Below, one piece after another: positions 35,401-43,705 of a stretch of 64,000 bases of DNA. Position 1 is the stretch's first letter. Each line of letters starts with the position of its first letter. The DNA comes from Theristus sp. LFF4_11 (taxonomy: Eukaryota > Nematoda > Chromadorea > Monhysterida > Xyalidae), in contig JASANC010000978.1 in NCBI GenBank assembly GCA_030248135.1, positions 1 through 64,000 of the forward strand, written 5' to 3'. The position numbers were made by a program, and so were the translations under genes. The notes under the pieces are model-generated. The model did no database searches. It worked only from the letters and a program-made list of their open reading frames with translations, and was not told the DNA's origin.

Positions 35401-38400
35401 AAAAATGAGGTTTTCAGAGCATATTAGAGGAAAATTTTTTGAATTAAAAAATCAGCATTTTTGTTTTTTAATCACTTTGAAAAATTTCGATTTTTGTTTA
35501 ACAACCCCAGGTCGCGTGCGTGAACGTAAACGGCCCGAAACGTAAATCGATTTATCTTGCAATTACAACCTAAACTCTGTGAAGTTTCCTTCATTTCAGA
35601 TTGATCAGTGCCGTTTTATCGTTCTACAGCATCTCAACTTCAACGACGCCTCAGTTTGCTTCCAAAATGTCACATCGCGGTCGAGGCGCAGCGCAAAGCA
35701 GGGCGTGGCGGAGGGGGTCGTGGCAAGGCGAGATTGAATCAAGATCGTGAAGCATATGCTCAATCAGCCAAGCGCCAACGAACGCTCAATGCAAACAGAG
35801 ATTCTGATGACGACTACGAAACGAATCGACGATGGATGATGAAGAGGTGTGTCTGGTCTTCTAATTCAGTAACGGATGGGCTTGTTTTTTCGCTAAAAGG
35901 AGTAATCAAGCAAATATGGACGAGCAGTTAAAGTACTGTTACCCACTCACTTCCAATTTGGGGAGGCAGCATGTCGATGTCGAGTGTCGTCGACTTGTGG
36001 CCATTTTTATAAAAGTGAGTGTTGTCTGAAAACATAGTTGTTGCAGAGCAGGGGGGTTGGGGGGGGCGATATAGATAGCTGGAGCATATTTTTCAGATAG
36101 ATAGATAGCTGCAAAATTTTGGGGGTGGGCGGTCATGTGACTTTGGGGGGTCAAAATTTTGAAATTAGATAGATAGATAGCTAAAACGCTAAAAAGCAAT
36201 AAAAACAGCTAAATACTGCTTAAAATACGCAAAAAATTAACTATAACTATTTTATCTACAATTATAAAAATTTTCAAGAATTTCGAGCAAAAATGACTTG
36301 TTCGAAAACAAAAATTTTCAGATAGATAGCTGGCTGAATTTTTTTTAGATAGATAATAGTTGAGCCGAAAAATCTCTGATAGAGATAGATTCGCAATTTT
36401 TTTTGGGAGGGGGGGCCGCCCCCCCCCAGCCCCCCCCTAGAGCAACTGTCTGAAAAGTGAAGAGCTGTATTTCCGGGTTTCCGGGGTGTTTATCAAAAAA
36501 TTAGACCGTATCGTAACAAATTCCGGTTGAATGATTGTACCAAAAGTTCATTTTTGACCGACGCTACATAATTGCACAGTGACAGTACCGAAGGTGAAAG
36601 GGAAATTTTTGAGAGGGTGTCGTCACGTGGGAGGTGCCGAAAATTTTTCAGTGGGGATGTCAATCATGGTACAGTTGCACCCCACCCAGGAGTTTGTAAA
36701 AACCAGGGGTGCATTATTGTGAAAGAAATTTCTGCACACCTCTCGCCACCCATGATTTTTTAAATTTCAATGGAATAACTCTAAATTTTGCTACAAAATC
36801 TTTGAAATTACCATGAAGAATGAAGAATTCAAGTTTTCATATATTCAGCTTATATTAGAGACAAAAAATCATGATTTTTAGATGGTCCGATTAAGTGATA
36901 TCGCAGATTTACATTGGGAAAACTGAAGTGTGTCAAACTGAATTGGTGAAATATTAAAATTTTCGTGTAAACTTTTCTTGCAGCTTTAAAAATACTCATT
37001 TTGCCTGTTTTTATGTGTGATTTATTAGGAGCGGGGTTATTAGTTGTGTGAATTTTCTTAGTTCTGCGAACTTTGGGTGCTGGTAAAAATAAAACGGTTT
37101 TAACAATCTTGTACAGAACCTATGTTTAAGAACCGTCGCTCCGCAAACTGTATGAATTTCATGACCAAAGCTAACCGCTGAAGATATGATATTACGATTA
37201 GAAACATTTTTCGGATAAACGTTGCTGTCTGGTGGTTGATTAGGTTTTATTTTGAATGTAATTTTTGTGCTAGCAAAAATAGTAGGGTCGCGCAACCACC
37301 TTTGGGCTGGTGCCAACAGAGACTAACATGCACACGTAGGCACTGGTTGGTTCTTCTTTGCCATGTTTTGGGTAAGATACGTTCGTATCTTGAATATTTG
37401 ACGAAAACGGCTGTTTTCCATAACTGGATGTCAGACTACGTTCTCAGGTTTATGTCATTTTTGTGACGAATGAAGTTGCGTTCAACACGGCCTAATAACA
37501 AGAAATCGTCTATACTGCAAAAAAAATCCCACAGGCTCTGTATAGGGTTTGGAGGTTGAACAGTTTACCTAAAAGATTGGTGCCGCTGCTTTATCATCGG
37601 ATCGCTCTGACAATAGTCTAGCTTAAGTCGCATCTCGACGGACGAGCTGCTTCGATCGAACTAATTTAATCTGTTTTAAAATTCAAAAAATAGTTTTAAA
37701 AATCCGGATTTTTGTGCAACCCAACTTCGGTGTGTCGTGATGGGTCAGACGGGTGTTTGGGCACTTGCTACTTGCGGAGGATCAGCTTCAATTTGCTGAA
37801 AACAACTTTGGTTTTCAGGATTAAAGCCGTTCAACAAAGCGAAGCAGGTTGGTGAACAGTGCCACTGCGAAACAGTCAATTAAGTAACGATTTGCTTCAA
37901 GTTTGAGCTGGAAGAGCAAGACGTGTCGCATTTGCATTCAAGTTAGTTTAAGTGATTTTGTTTTTTTTTATTCGTCTGTTTTTCTCTTGCATGTCGTCAT
38001 GTTCATAGCATAAAGTCCTATGTCATTTTTTTTGTTATCACTTTTGAGTTGCGGATCAGTTCCAGCTATGGTTGGTAAAAAAACCGTTTTTTTTATATTG
38101 CCAGAAAAAAACGTTTTTTGGTTTTAAAACCGTTTTAAAACCATAAAAACCGAGCGTTTCCCAGCTCCTAAACTTTTCAAAACTTGGCACCTTGAACTCA
38201 AAATAAGAAATACATCAAAACTAGTGTTTTTGAGCAGCGTAAAACGTTGTTTTCAGGGCTACAACGTACCCAATTTGCTATTTTTTGCTACCCAATTTTT
38301 TGTTTCAAATCAAATCAATTTCGCTTTTATTGGTTTCTAGGGAAGCGCAGCACATTCAATAAATTGACAACAACGAGTGCCAGTGACCGTGTAGGTGTGG

Positions 38401-40573
38401 GGAGCGGGGGGGGGGACAGTTGCGCAAGGAGACCGAATAGCTGACTCCGATTAGGGGGCGAGATTTGCAGAACTGTAAAGTGAAACGGTAACGGTGGCAT
38501 TTGAAAAATAACATTTCATCAGTTACGGTTTCAAATCGACAACGTCAGTCAGTCTGCATCTGCACTCAGTCTAGCAGTCACCTTGTCTTCATCGTATTTT
38601 AATTGACCCTTGACACAAAAGCTTCTGCAAAATGATGCTTCACCAGTTCAGTTCGACACAGTTCACTGCACCGTTTTTTCAAAAATATAATTTTACATTT
38701 TATCAATGAAACGAAGACTTGTGATTATTGACCACGGAAAGACATTTTTAAGGAAAAAAACCGGTTCTTTATTTTTTCAGGAAAAAAAGCTGAAAAAAAC
38801 CGGTTTTAAAACGGAAAAGAAACCGTTTTTTCCTGTGCCAACCCTAGTTCCAGCACATAATAGATTTGTCCTAGTAACCCATAAGCCGATGGCTTGCCCC
38901 AAAACGCGTGAGAAAAAGCCATAGTGCCGGATAATTTTAGGATCTCACATTAAAAGATGCGAAAATGTTGAACAAGGGCACTTTGTGAATTAAACGTTTT
39001 CATATTTGTTGTTAAAAAACAACGTTTGTTGTTCAAAATCACAAGATACTGTTCAAAATCGTAGGTACTAAGCCCCCCTCCTCCTAAAACGATCTGTTTG
39101 CGCTTTGTTCCTTTTTTCGAACCGATGTCATAAAATCAGTTTGTTAGTAAAGATCTAAAATGCAATTAGCAAAAGTTTGTATAAGTTCAGCCCCTTTCAC
39201 GATACCAGTCAGTTGGGTGACACTGTTAGTGTTGTCTACGCTTTGCAGTAAACGTTCTAAGGTTTTTTAATTTGAATTGAAAAATTTGATTTTTTGGTAT
39301 CAAGATTTTTGAATTTTCAAATAGAGAAATAGAAAGACGTACAAAAATTCCACGCAGTAAAATTCCTCCTACATTGCGTTTTTTAACACCGCTATTCCGT
39401 CTTGCTTCAGTTGTCTTTCAGAGTTTTCAGTGTTTGTCGTATATGGATAGCGATATATTGAAATGAATTTTACCTTCGACCTTCTGGCACGCTTCAAGTG
39501 TTTCGCGGGGCCTTTCCGGATTGTCGTCCAATGCGCCCAGTGCCAACAAGTGCGTCATCGTTTGCCCACCGAATTCCATTGCGTTTGCAGTTGCATCGAT
39601 CAACTCTTAATGAGGATCGTTTTATTTTGTTATGTGCTTTTTTGTTTCAATGTACTTGTATATACAGGGAGGACTCCAACCTCGCCGTTTCTTTTGCATG
39701 TCACGCAGCCAACGTTGCAGCATTTCTGCGTTCGCTGTATACTCGGCTCCGATTCTGAGCTCACTTTCAATTTTTCGTCGAAGTTGTTCATGCTGTTGTA
39801 AATTAATTTTTATTTTCTCTTTTTATTCAATCGGGGCAGCGCAGTAAGAGTTTGAATTCTTAAAAGTCAGGTTTCGCAAACGAACAGAAAAGTGCTCTTC
39901 GGCCATCATTGTTTGGTTTTTTGATTAGTTTGAGCAGTTTTCTGACGTTGCTGCTATTTGACACTTGTCTACCTTCGCAAACCTTTTCAACATTGCGGAA
40001 AAAATTAACAGCAGTTTCAAGAAGTGCTGCACGAATTTGCAACTGCTGATTTAAGTCCATCCACGCGGATGCCAAACTTTTGGCCATTGCTTCATAGACA
40101 GGTACGTCGCATTCTTGTTGTTCCAGCACCAGCTTGTCGGCTTGTCGCAATAAATCCTCGATATTTTCTTGTTTTGCCTAAATCACTTAGAAAAACGTTT
40201 TTCGATTTTGCAATTATTTAATTCAAGGTCTAAATCCTTTAGCGTGAGTTTTGATTTACGTTTAAAAGAAACCGTCAAGAAAAAACTTGCCAGCAAACGG
40301 GACATGAGATCCTGATGGAGAACTTGAAGGTTTTCAGCTTCGTCCAGGTGTCGGCCGAAATCTAATAAGCCAGGTGTCATCTCATCTATTCGCAGTTGCA
40401 CCCATTTATCGGACTGAAATGTATTGAGTTATGCTTCGTTTCAGGCATCTGCTTTCTATTTGTTGAACGGAGAGTCAGAGTGTTCCAACCTTAAGTGCTG
40501 CCAGTACAATCCGCGTGTGATCTCCGGCTTTTATAGCAATTGTGCTAACTGTTGTTGTCGGTTTGCTTGCCAT
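23461..40573 (-). CDS. CCDC141: CCDC141-like spectrin-coil protein with five C-terminal Ig domains
   Basis: The N-terminus reads like vertebrate CCDC141: TTTVSTIAIKAGD, KWVQLRIDE, LLDFGRHLDEAENL, VYEAMAKSLASAWMDLNQQL. Exons: 40490-40573 (ATG), 40291-40413, about 39947-40177, 39681-39792, 39481-39605; a 9.1 kb intron; then 30136-30368, 29890-30075, about 29330-29463, 29120-29212, 28917-29039, 28676-28851, 28444-28604, 27965-28122, 27492-27677, 27301-27427, 27192-27240, 26992-27119, 26787-26956, 26466-26711, 26112-26358, 25823-26014, 25598-25749, 24981-25187, 24597-24777, 23887-24051, 23461-23553 (stop). The middle is helical spectrin-type repeats (VNQWLQDVAEQFL, LIDRFRKWREAQTQL). Five I-set Ig domains follow, with markers WYKDGLSLGG, VKWYHNDRQLFS, CVLVGSPRPKITW, ISWLKDGVPF...DSGKYTC and VRWLRNGEPI...DAGQFTALAEN. 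CCDC141 binds cytoskeletal and centrosomal partners; the role here is inferred. More exons may hide in the big intron. Confidence 0.8.
25300..25480. mobile_element. Palindromic MITE, family B, copy 1 (intron of CCDC141-like gene)
   Basis: The two arms pair around 25385: GTTGATGCATGCAT on the left and ATGCATGCATCAACTG on the right, with further pairing of CAACTAGCTGATTGGTT and AACCAATCAGCCAGTTG. The outer parts ATCTGGCTAAT and ATTATTCAGATGG extend the hairpin. A second copy is at 44150-44335. Confidence 0.75.
27832..27899 (-). tRNA. tRNA-like sequence or tRNA-derived SINE head, probably not functional
   Basis: On the - strand there is an A-box-like TGGCCTGGTGG and a B-box-like GGATCGAGCCC. 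A clean T arm is present (CGGGG-GATCGAG-CCCCG), and an acceptor stem pairs CCCTCG with CGAGGG. The anticodon arm is poor: around GACTACAGTC the expected 5 bp stem and 7-base loop do not form. This fits a tRNA pseudogene or the head of a SINE. It lies in an intron of the CCDC141-like gene. Confidence 0.5.
28190..28425. mobile_element. 235-base MITE, family C, copy 1
   Basis: The element begins TTGTGGATTTATTCAAACG and ends with GGGACACGTTTAAAAAATAG, whose complement matches the start as an imperfect terminal inverted repeat (core AAACGTGTCC). It is about 90 percent identical by eye to 32160-32395. It sits in a CCDC141-like intron. Confidence 0.8.
29555..29765. mobile_element. About 205-base MITE, family D, copy 1
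   Basis: Begins TAAGACCTGCGACTCAATGCGG and ends with GCGTATTGAGACATGGGATC, so GACTCAATGCG and CGCATTGAGTC form terminal inverted repeats. Two more copies lie at 56512-56718 and 56783-56965. This one lies in a CCDC141-like intron. Confidence 0.8.
30469..31258. mobile_element. 790-base foldback element with TA flanks (Tc1/mariner-type MITE), family E
   Basis: Both ends carry CA[AG]TC[GA]AACTCAATAAAA, and TA flanks each end (30467-30468 and 31259-31260). The arms pair over about 300 bases, through GGTCGGCCGAGGGGAGGCTG, the CAGCACCCTTTTCA region, CAGCTCAAAATG and a GACGACGACGTCGTCG run. Only about 200 central bases are unpaired. It is in the large CCDC141-like intron. Confidence 0.9.
31260..32150. 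other. Intron sequence, no exon seen
   Basis: AT-rich with short repeats of the type GATCGATCGG near 31880-32080. No exon of the CCDC141-like gene recognised. Confidence 0.35.
32160..32395. mobile_element. 235-base MITE, family C, copy 2
   Basis: Direct-orientation copy of 28190-28425: same ends (ATTGTGGATTTATTCAAACG, GGGACACGTTT), with shared interior GACTGATTCGACATTCACC and CGGCACATGACGTCATTTC. Confidence 0.8.
32617..32840. repeat. G/C-run-rich dispersed repeat, family F, copy 1
   Basis: Shares CAGTACCGAAGG, GTGTCGTCACGTGG, GGTGCCGAAAATTT, GTCAGTGGGG and CATGGTACAGT with 36583-36760. The left part resembles 45268-45330. It ends in CATAGTTGTTTCAGAGCCGAGG, the left end of a family H element. 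Confidence 0.65.
34007..34085. repeat. Degenerate telomere-like (TTAGGA)n tract inside family H
   Basis: Tandem TTAGGA/TTAGGT/TTGGGC hexamers occur here and again at 35095-35163, in the duplicated module. Nematode telomeres are usually TTAGGC. This tract is interstitial and moved with the repeat module, not a chromosome end. Confidence 0.6.
34495..34967. mobile_element. Non-autonomous hAT-like element (family H) with 8-base target duplication
   Basis: Ends are CATAGTTGTTCCAGAGC and its partner CTAGAACAACTATG. The flanks carry AGCTGAGC immediately left and right, an 8-base duplication typical of hAT transposons. The interior is AT-rich with GATAGATAGCTG repeats and no coding frame. Confidence 0.8.
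36034..36450. mobile_element. Second complete family H element with 8-base target duplication
   Basis: Begins CATAGTTGTTGCAGAGCAGG and ends CCCCTAGAGCAACTG. TCTGAAAA flanks both sides as an 8-base duplication. The body matches 34495-34967. Confidence 0.75.
36583..36760. repeat. Family F repeat, copy 2
   Basis: Same order of motifs as 32617-32780 (AGTACCGAAGG, GTGTCGTCACGTGG, GTGCCGAAAATTTTTCAGTGG, CAATCATGGTACAGT) with internal deletions. Confidence 0.6.
38069..38844. mobile_element. TA-flanked inverted-repeat element, family G
   Basis: Left end TA-TGGTTGGTAAAAAAACCG and right end (complement) TA-GGGTTGGCACAGGAAAAAAC form terminal inverted repeats with inner pairing of AAAACCGGTTTT-type tracts. 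No transposase. It lies in the large CCDC141-like intron. Confidence 0.6.
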
Positions 40574-41440
40574 GACGTGGACAATCGAAGATGAAATCAA
40601 TGGCAGCTTTTAGTCGTCTGAATGTATAATTGAATTATCGACCTCTTCCGTTCCTGTCGAATAGTCAAAATGCTCGAATGGGACTTTCACTCTAGACGCT
40701 GGTGGTGTTTTGCGCTGCTATAAAAATCTGCTAAAACTTTGTTGCCAACGTGGTTCCTGACCACGGTTGTGGCTGCTTGCTGCACGCGCCAGGCGGCCTT
40801 GTCTTTCTGCGTGAATAGGAGGCCTACAGCTGTGTAATACTACCGCTAACCGTTGTGAACCATGTGGCACAGTTAGTTTTTCCTGTTGGTTTGTGTAGTG
40901 CGTATGGGTTTTTAAAATAAAATGTGCGTTGGCTACATAGTCACTGATTCCTCGTGCAACACACGATATAGCTGTTTTCAGCCTGGGAGCCTGCCTGATC
41001 TGCTTACGCACGTGTATATTGCATTAGTATCAAGGGATCGGTTGTTTTCCTGCACTCGTGAATCATTTGACAGCTGCGTTTGGAGTGGGTAAAGCAAAAT
41101 GTTCTCATACTAAGCGAAAATGAGCTCACGTTTTCATTTGTTTTTTGGGTGTTTTTTGATTTTGAAAATATTAACATTAGATTAATAGTATCGCTTGATT
41201 GATATTACCGTTGACCGCATGTTTTGCGGTTTTTGAGCGTAGAGGCCAATTGTAAACGGCATAAAACAGTGAAATGATCAAGTTTTTAAACAGTATAAAC
41301 TAAAGCAGCGTACCAATTGCTTTTTTCAGTAACCCTAACAGTGTTGCTATCAAATGCAAAAAACGAATACTGCATAAGCTCTAGCTTTGTGTGTAAATTT
41401 TAAAACAGAATGCGTTGCTTCATGATACTCCTCCACGCGG
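40574..41440. other. Upstream flank of the CCDC141-like gene, no gene seen
   Basis: Probably 5' flank and promoter of the CCDC141-like gene. No coding frame is convincing and no specific promoter element is claimed. Confidence 0.4.
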
Positions 41441-41447
41441 CGTGCGG

Positions 41448-41585
41448 ACGATCGCGGCCCAAGAAATTGCGGCCCGACATTCGCGGCCGGAATATCGCGG
41501 TCTTAAAGATCGCGGCTTGGACAATCACGGCCTGGGACAATCGCGGCGTGGACAATCGCGGCGTGGGATGATCGCGGCCCACGAA
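41448..41585. repeat. Short degenerate minisatellite (unit about 15 bases)
   Basis: About nine units of the form GACAATCGCGGCGTGG, very GC-rich against an AT-rich background. Both strands stay open across it, a by-product of the lack of stop codons in the unit. Confidence 0.7.
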
Positions 41586-42210
41586 AAATTGAAGCTTTGC
41601 GTTGTTTTTGTCGACGCAACTGATTATTTTATTCTTATTGTTATGCGCCCGCACGAGTTTTTCAATTAAAAAAAACTGCTTTTTGTTTATTAATCAATAA
41701 TTATTTTTGCTAAAACCCCATGCTCAATTTCCCCTGTCGCCGAGTAGAGCTATTTTTCGCCCATGCCTTTTTTGTTTAATATTCGAAGCACGCAGATCAA
41801 AAAAATCAATTGAATTGAAAATTCCATTTTAGTATGCAAAGACAGGTACATTTTGATTGGGTCACGCCCTTTGATCAGATGAACAATTTTCATTTAGATA
41901 CTGTACTTATTGCATGACTACCGTATCTCTTAAAGCACGGTATCTTACTAATTTTGTACCTTTTTCAGGCCTGAAATTGTTTTTTTGATCCATGTATTAT
42001 CTTTTCGTGCGAAGGACGCGGAGTAATGTTGAATGATGTGTAGAAAAGCCGCAGAGCCGTTCTATATAGCCAGGCTACATTTGCAGAAAAATGTGTGCGT
42101 ATTCTTAAGAATTCGATCAACCCTATCAGAATAAAAGCAGTAAACGCTTACTGCTTGCGATACTAGTCCTTTTAAAAACACAAAAGCAAACTGTTTTGAT
42201 AAGCCATGTA

Positions 42211-42968
42211 CAGGACCAAAAAGTATCCGGTTTTCATCTGTAGCGCCCTCGCCGTTTCGTTGTGTTGTGTTGCTTTGCGATTCCAATTAAGTTGTGTGAC
42301 GGTTTGAGCTGAAACTTTCAGCGCTGATAGAACACATCATGGAATTTTTCTGACAATTTTTTTAGTTTAGTCAAGTAAATTCAGTTTTGCAGCATAATGT
42401 TAAAAATATCACTTTTTCACAAAAAAACATTTTTTCACCGAGAATCTCACATCGCATCATTGCTCATAGACGTCATCATCATCATCATCAAGGTTCTCAT
42501 TTGTGTCTCCGGTAAGGATTTAAAGACGAACATTTGTCTTGCAGTTCGCCAGCTCAACGGAGCCGTCGGACTGCAGCAGAAAGTGCTGCTCATTTTCCAG
42601 CATCGAATGGACGCTATCGTTGAGAACAATGGCACGCACTGATGACTCGTCGGCAATTGGCAAAAGACGATGAAGAGCAGAGATACAATCAACCACTGCT
42701 AGATGAAAACCTTGATGATGATTATGATGACGTCTATGAGCAATGATGCGTTTTGAGATTCCCAGTGAAAACTTGTTTTTTCATGCAAAGTCGATTTTTC
42801 AAACGTTACGCTGTAAAACTGAATTTAAAAACTGTATTGACTGAACCAAAAAAAATATCAGAAAAATTCTGTGATGTGTTCTATCAGCGCTGAAAATTTC
42901 AGCTTAAAAGGTCTTACCACACGCTTGTTAAGAAAGCTTGAAACCGGACATTTTTTTGGCCCACCCTG
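42211..42968. mobile_element. Internally deleted mariner-like element with transposase C-terminus remnant
   Basis: Ends CAGGACCAAAAAGTATCCGG and (complement) CAGGGTGGGCCAAAAAAATG, each flanked by TA (42209-42210, 42969-42970). Sub-terminal repeats pair at 42303-42350 and 42865-42915 (TTCAGCGCTGATAGAACACATCA). A frame at 42510-42642 reads DLKTNICLAVRQLN and FQHRMDAIVENNGTH then stop, the usual C-terminus of mariner/IS630-type transposases. The catalytic part is missing. Confidence 0.75.
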
Positions 42969-43705
42969 TATAATACAACTTTTATTTATTTCTTCATTCA
43001 GTAGAAATTTGCATAAACCGAGGCAACCAAAATGAATCGAAATATCATGTGCTTGCATCAATAACAATGTGAACAGTGTTTTATTATTGGAGCAAAATTT
43101 ATAGCTGCTGCAAAAGGAGGATCAGAAGTCCTTTTAGGAGTGAACCTTTAGTTGTAAGGAAGTTTGAGGTTCAATCCCAGCAATATCATGGCACACAATG
43201 AATTTCTAGGTAATATCACCGTTATACTAAAACTAGCGGTTTTTTCTTGTTTCAGCTACCGATACGTGCATACATGAGAAAAAAACAGAATTTAGTAGAG
43301 ACATGGTCTGAATGGCATGAAAACAGCAGCTTATAAGGCCCTTTGGTACACGATTCAGTTGCTTCGGTTCAAATTCTATCACTACATCTATTTACACGTT
43401 CAAATCAAACACTGTAACTGTTGCGCTGGTTTCAAAAATAAATGAAACACTCACAACAGCGCCATAAACAGTTATCGGAGGGGCATCGTTGCTTCAAATG
43501 GTTAAAAATTAGATTGTATGGAGGTTAAAAGTTTATAGAGAAGTTGAGTTGCTGTTAACTAAAAAATCATAAAGTGAGTGTAAGTAGGTTATGCGTAATG
43601 GAGCGACCGATAGGATCGGTGGTGTGCTGTAGATGAGTGGGGGGTAAAAAGCAATGTACATTGTTTCAAAAATGTACAGAGAATATAAATAAACAATGCG
43701 ACATA

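Noticed and set aside
33800..36450. A chromosome end, because of TTAGGA repeats
   Set aside because: The tracts are short, degenerate, duplicated within a transposon block and followed by genes on both sides.
41400..41669. Overlapping open frames of 84 codons on both strands at 41.4-41.67 kb
   Set aside because: Openness follows from the minisatellite unit lacking stop codons, not from coding.
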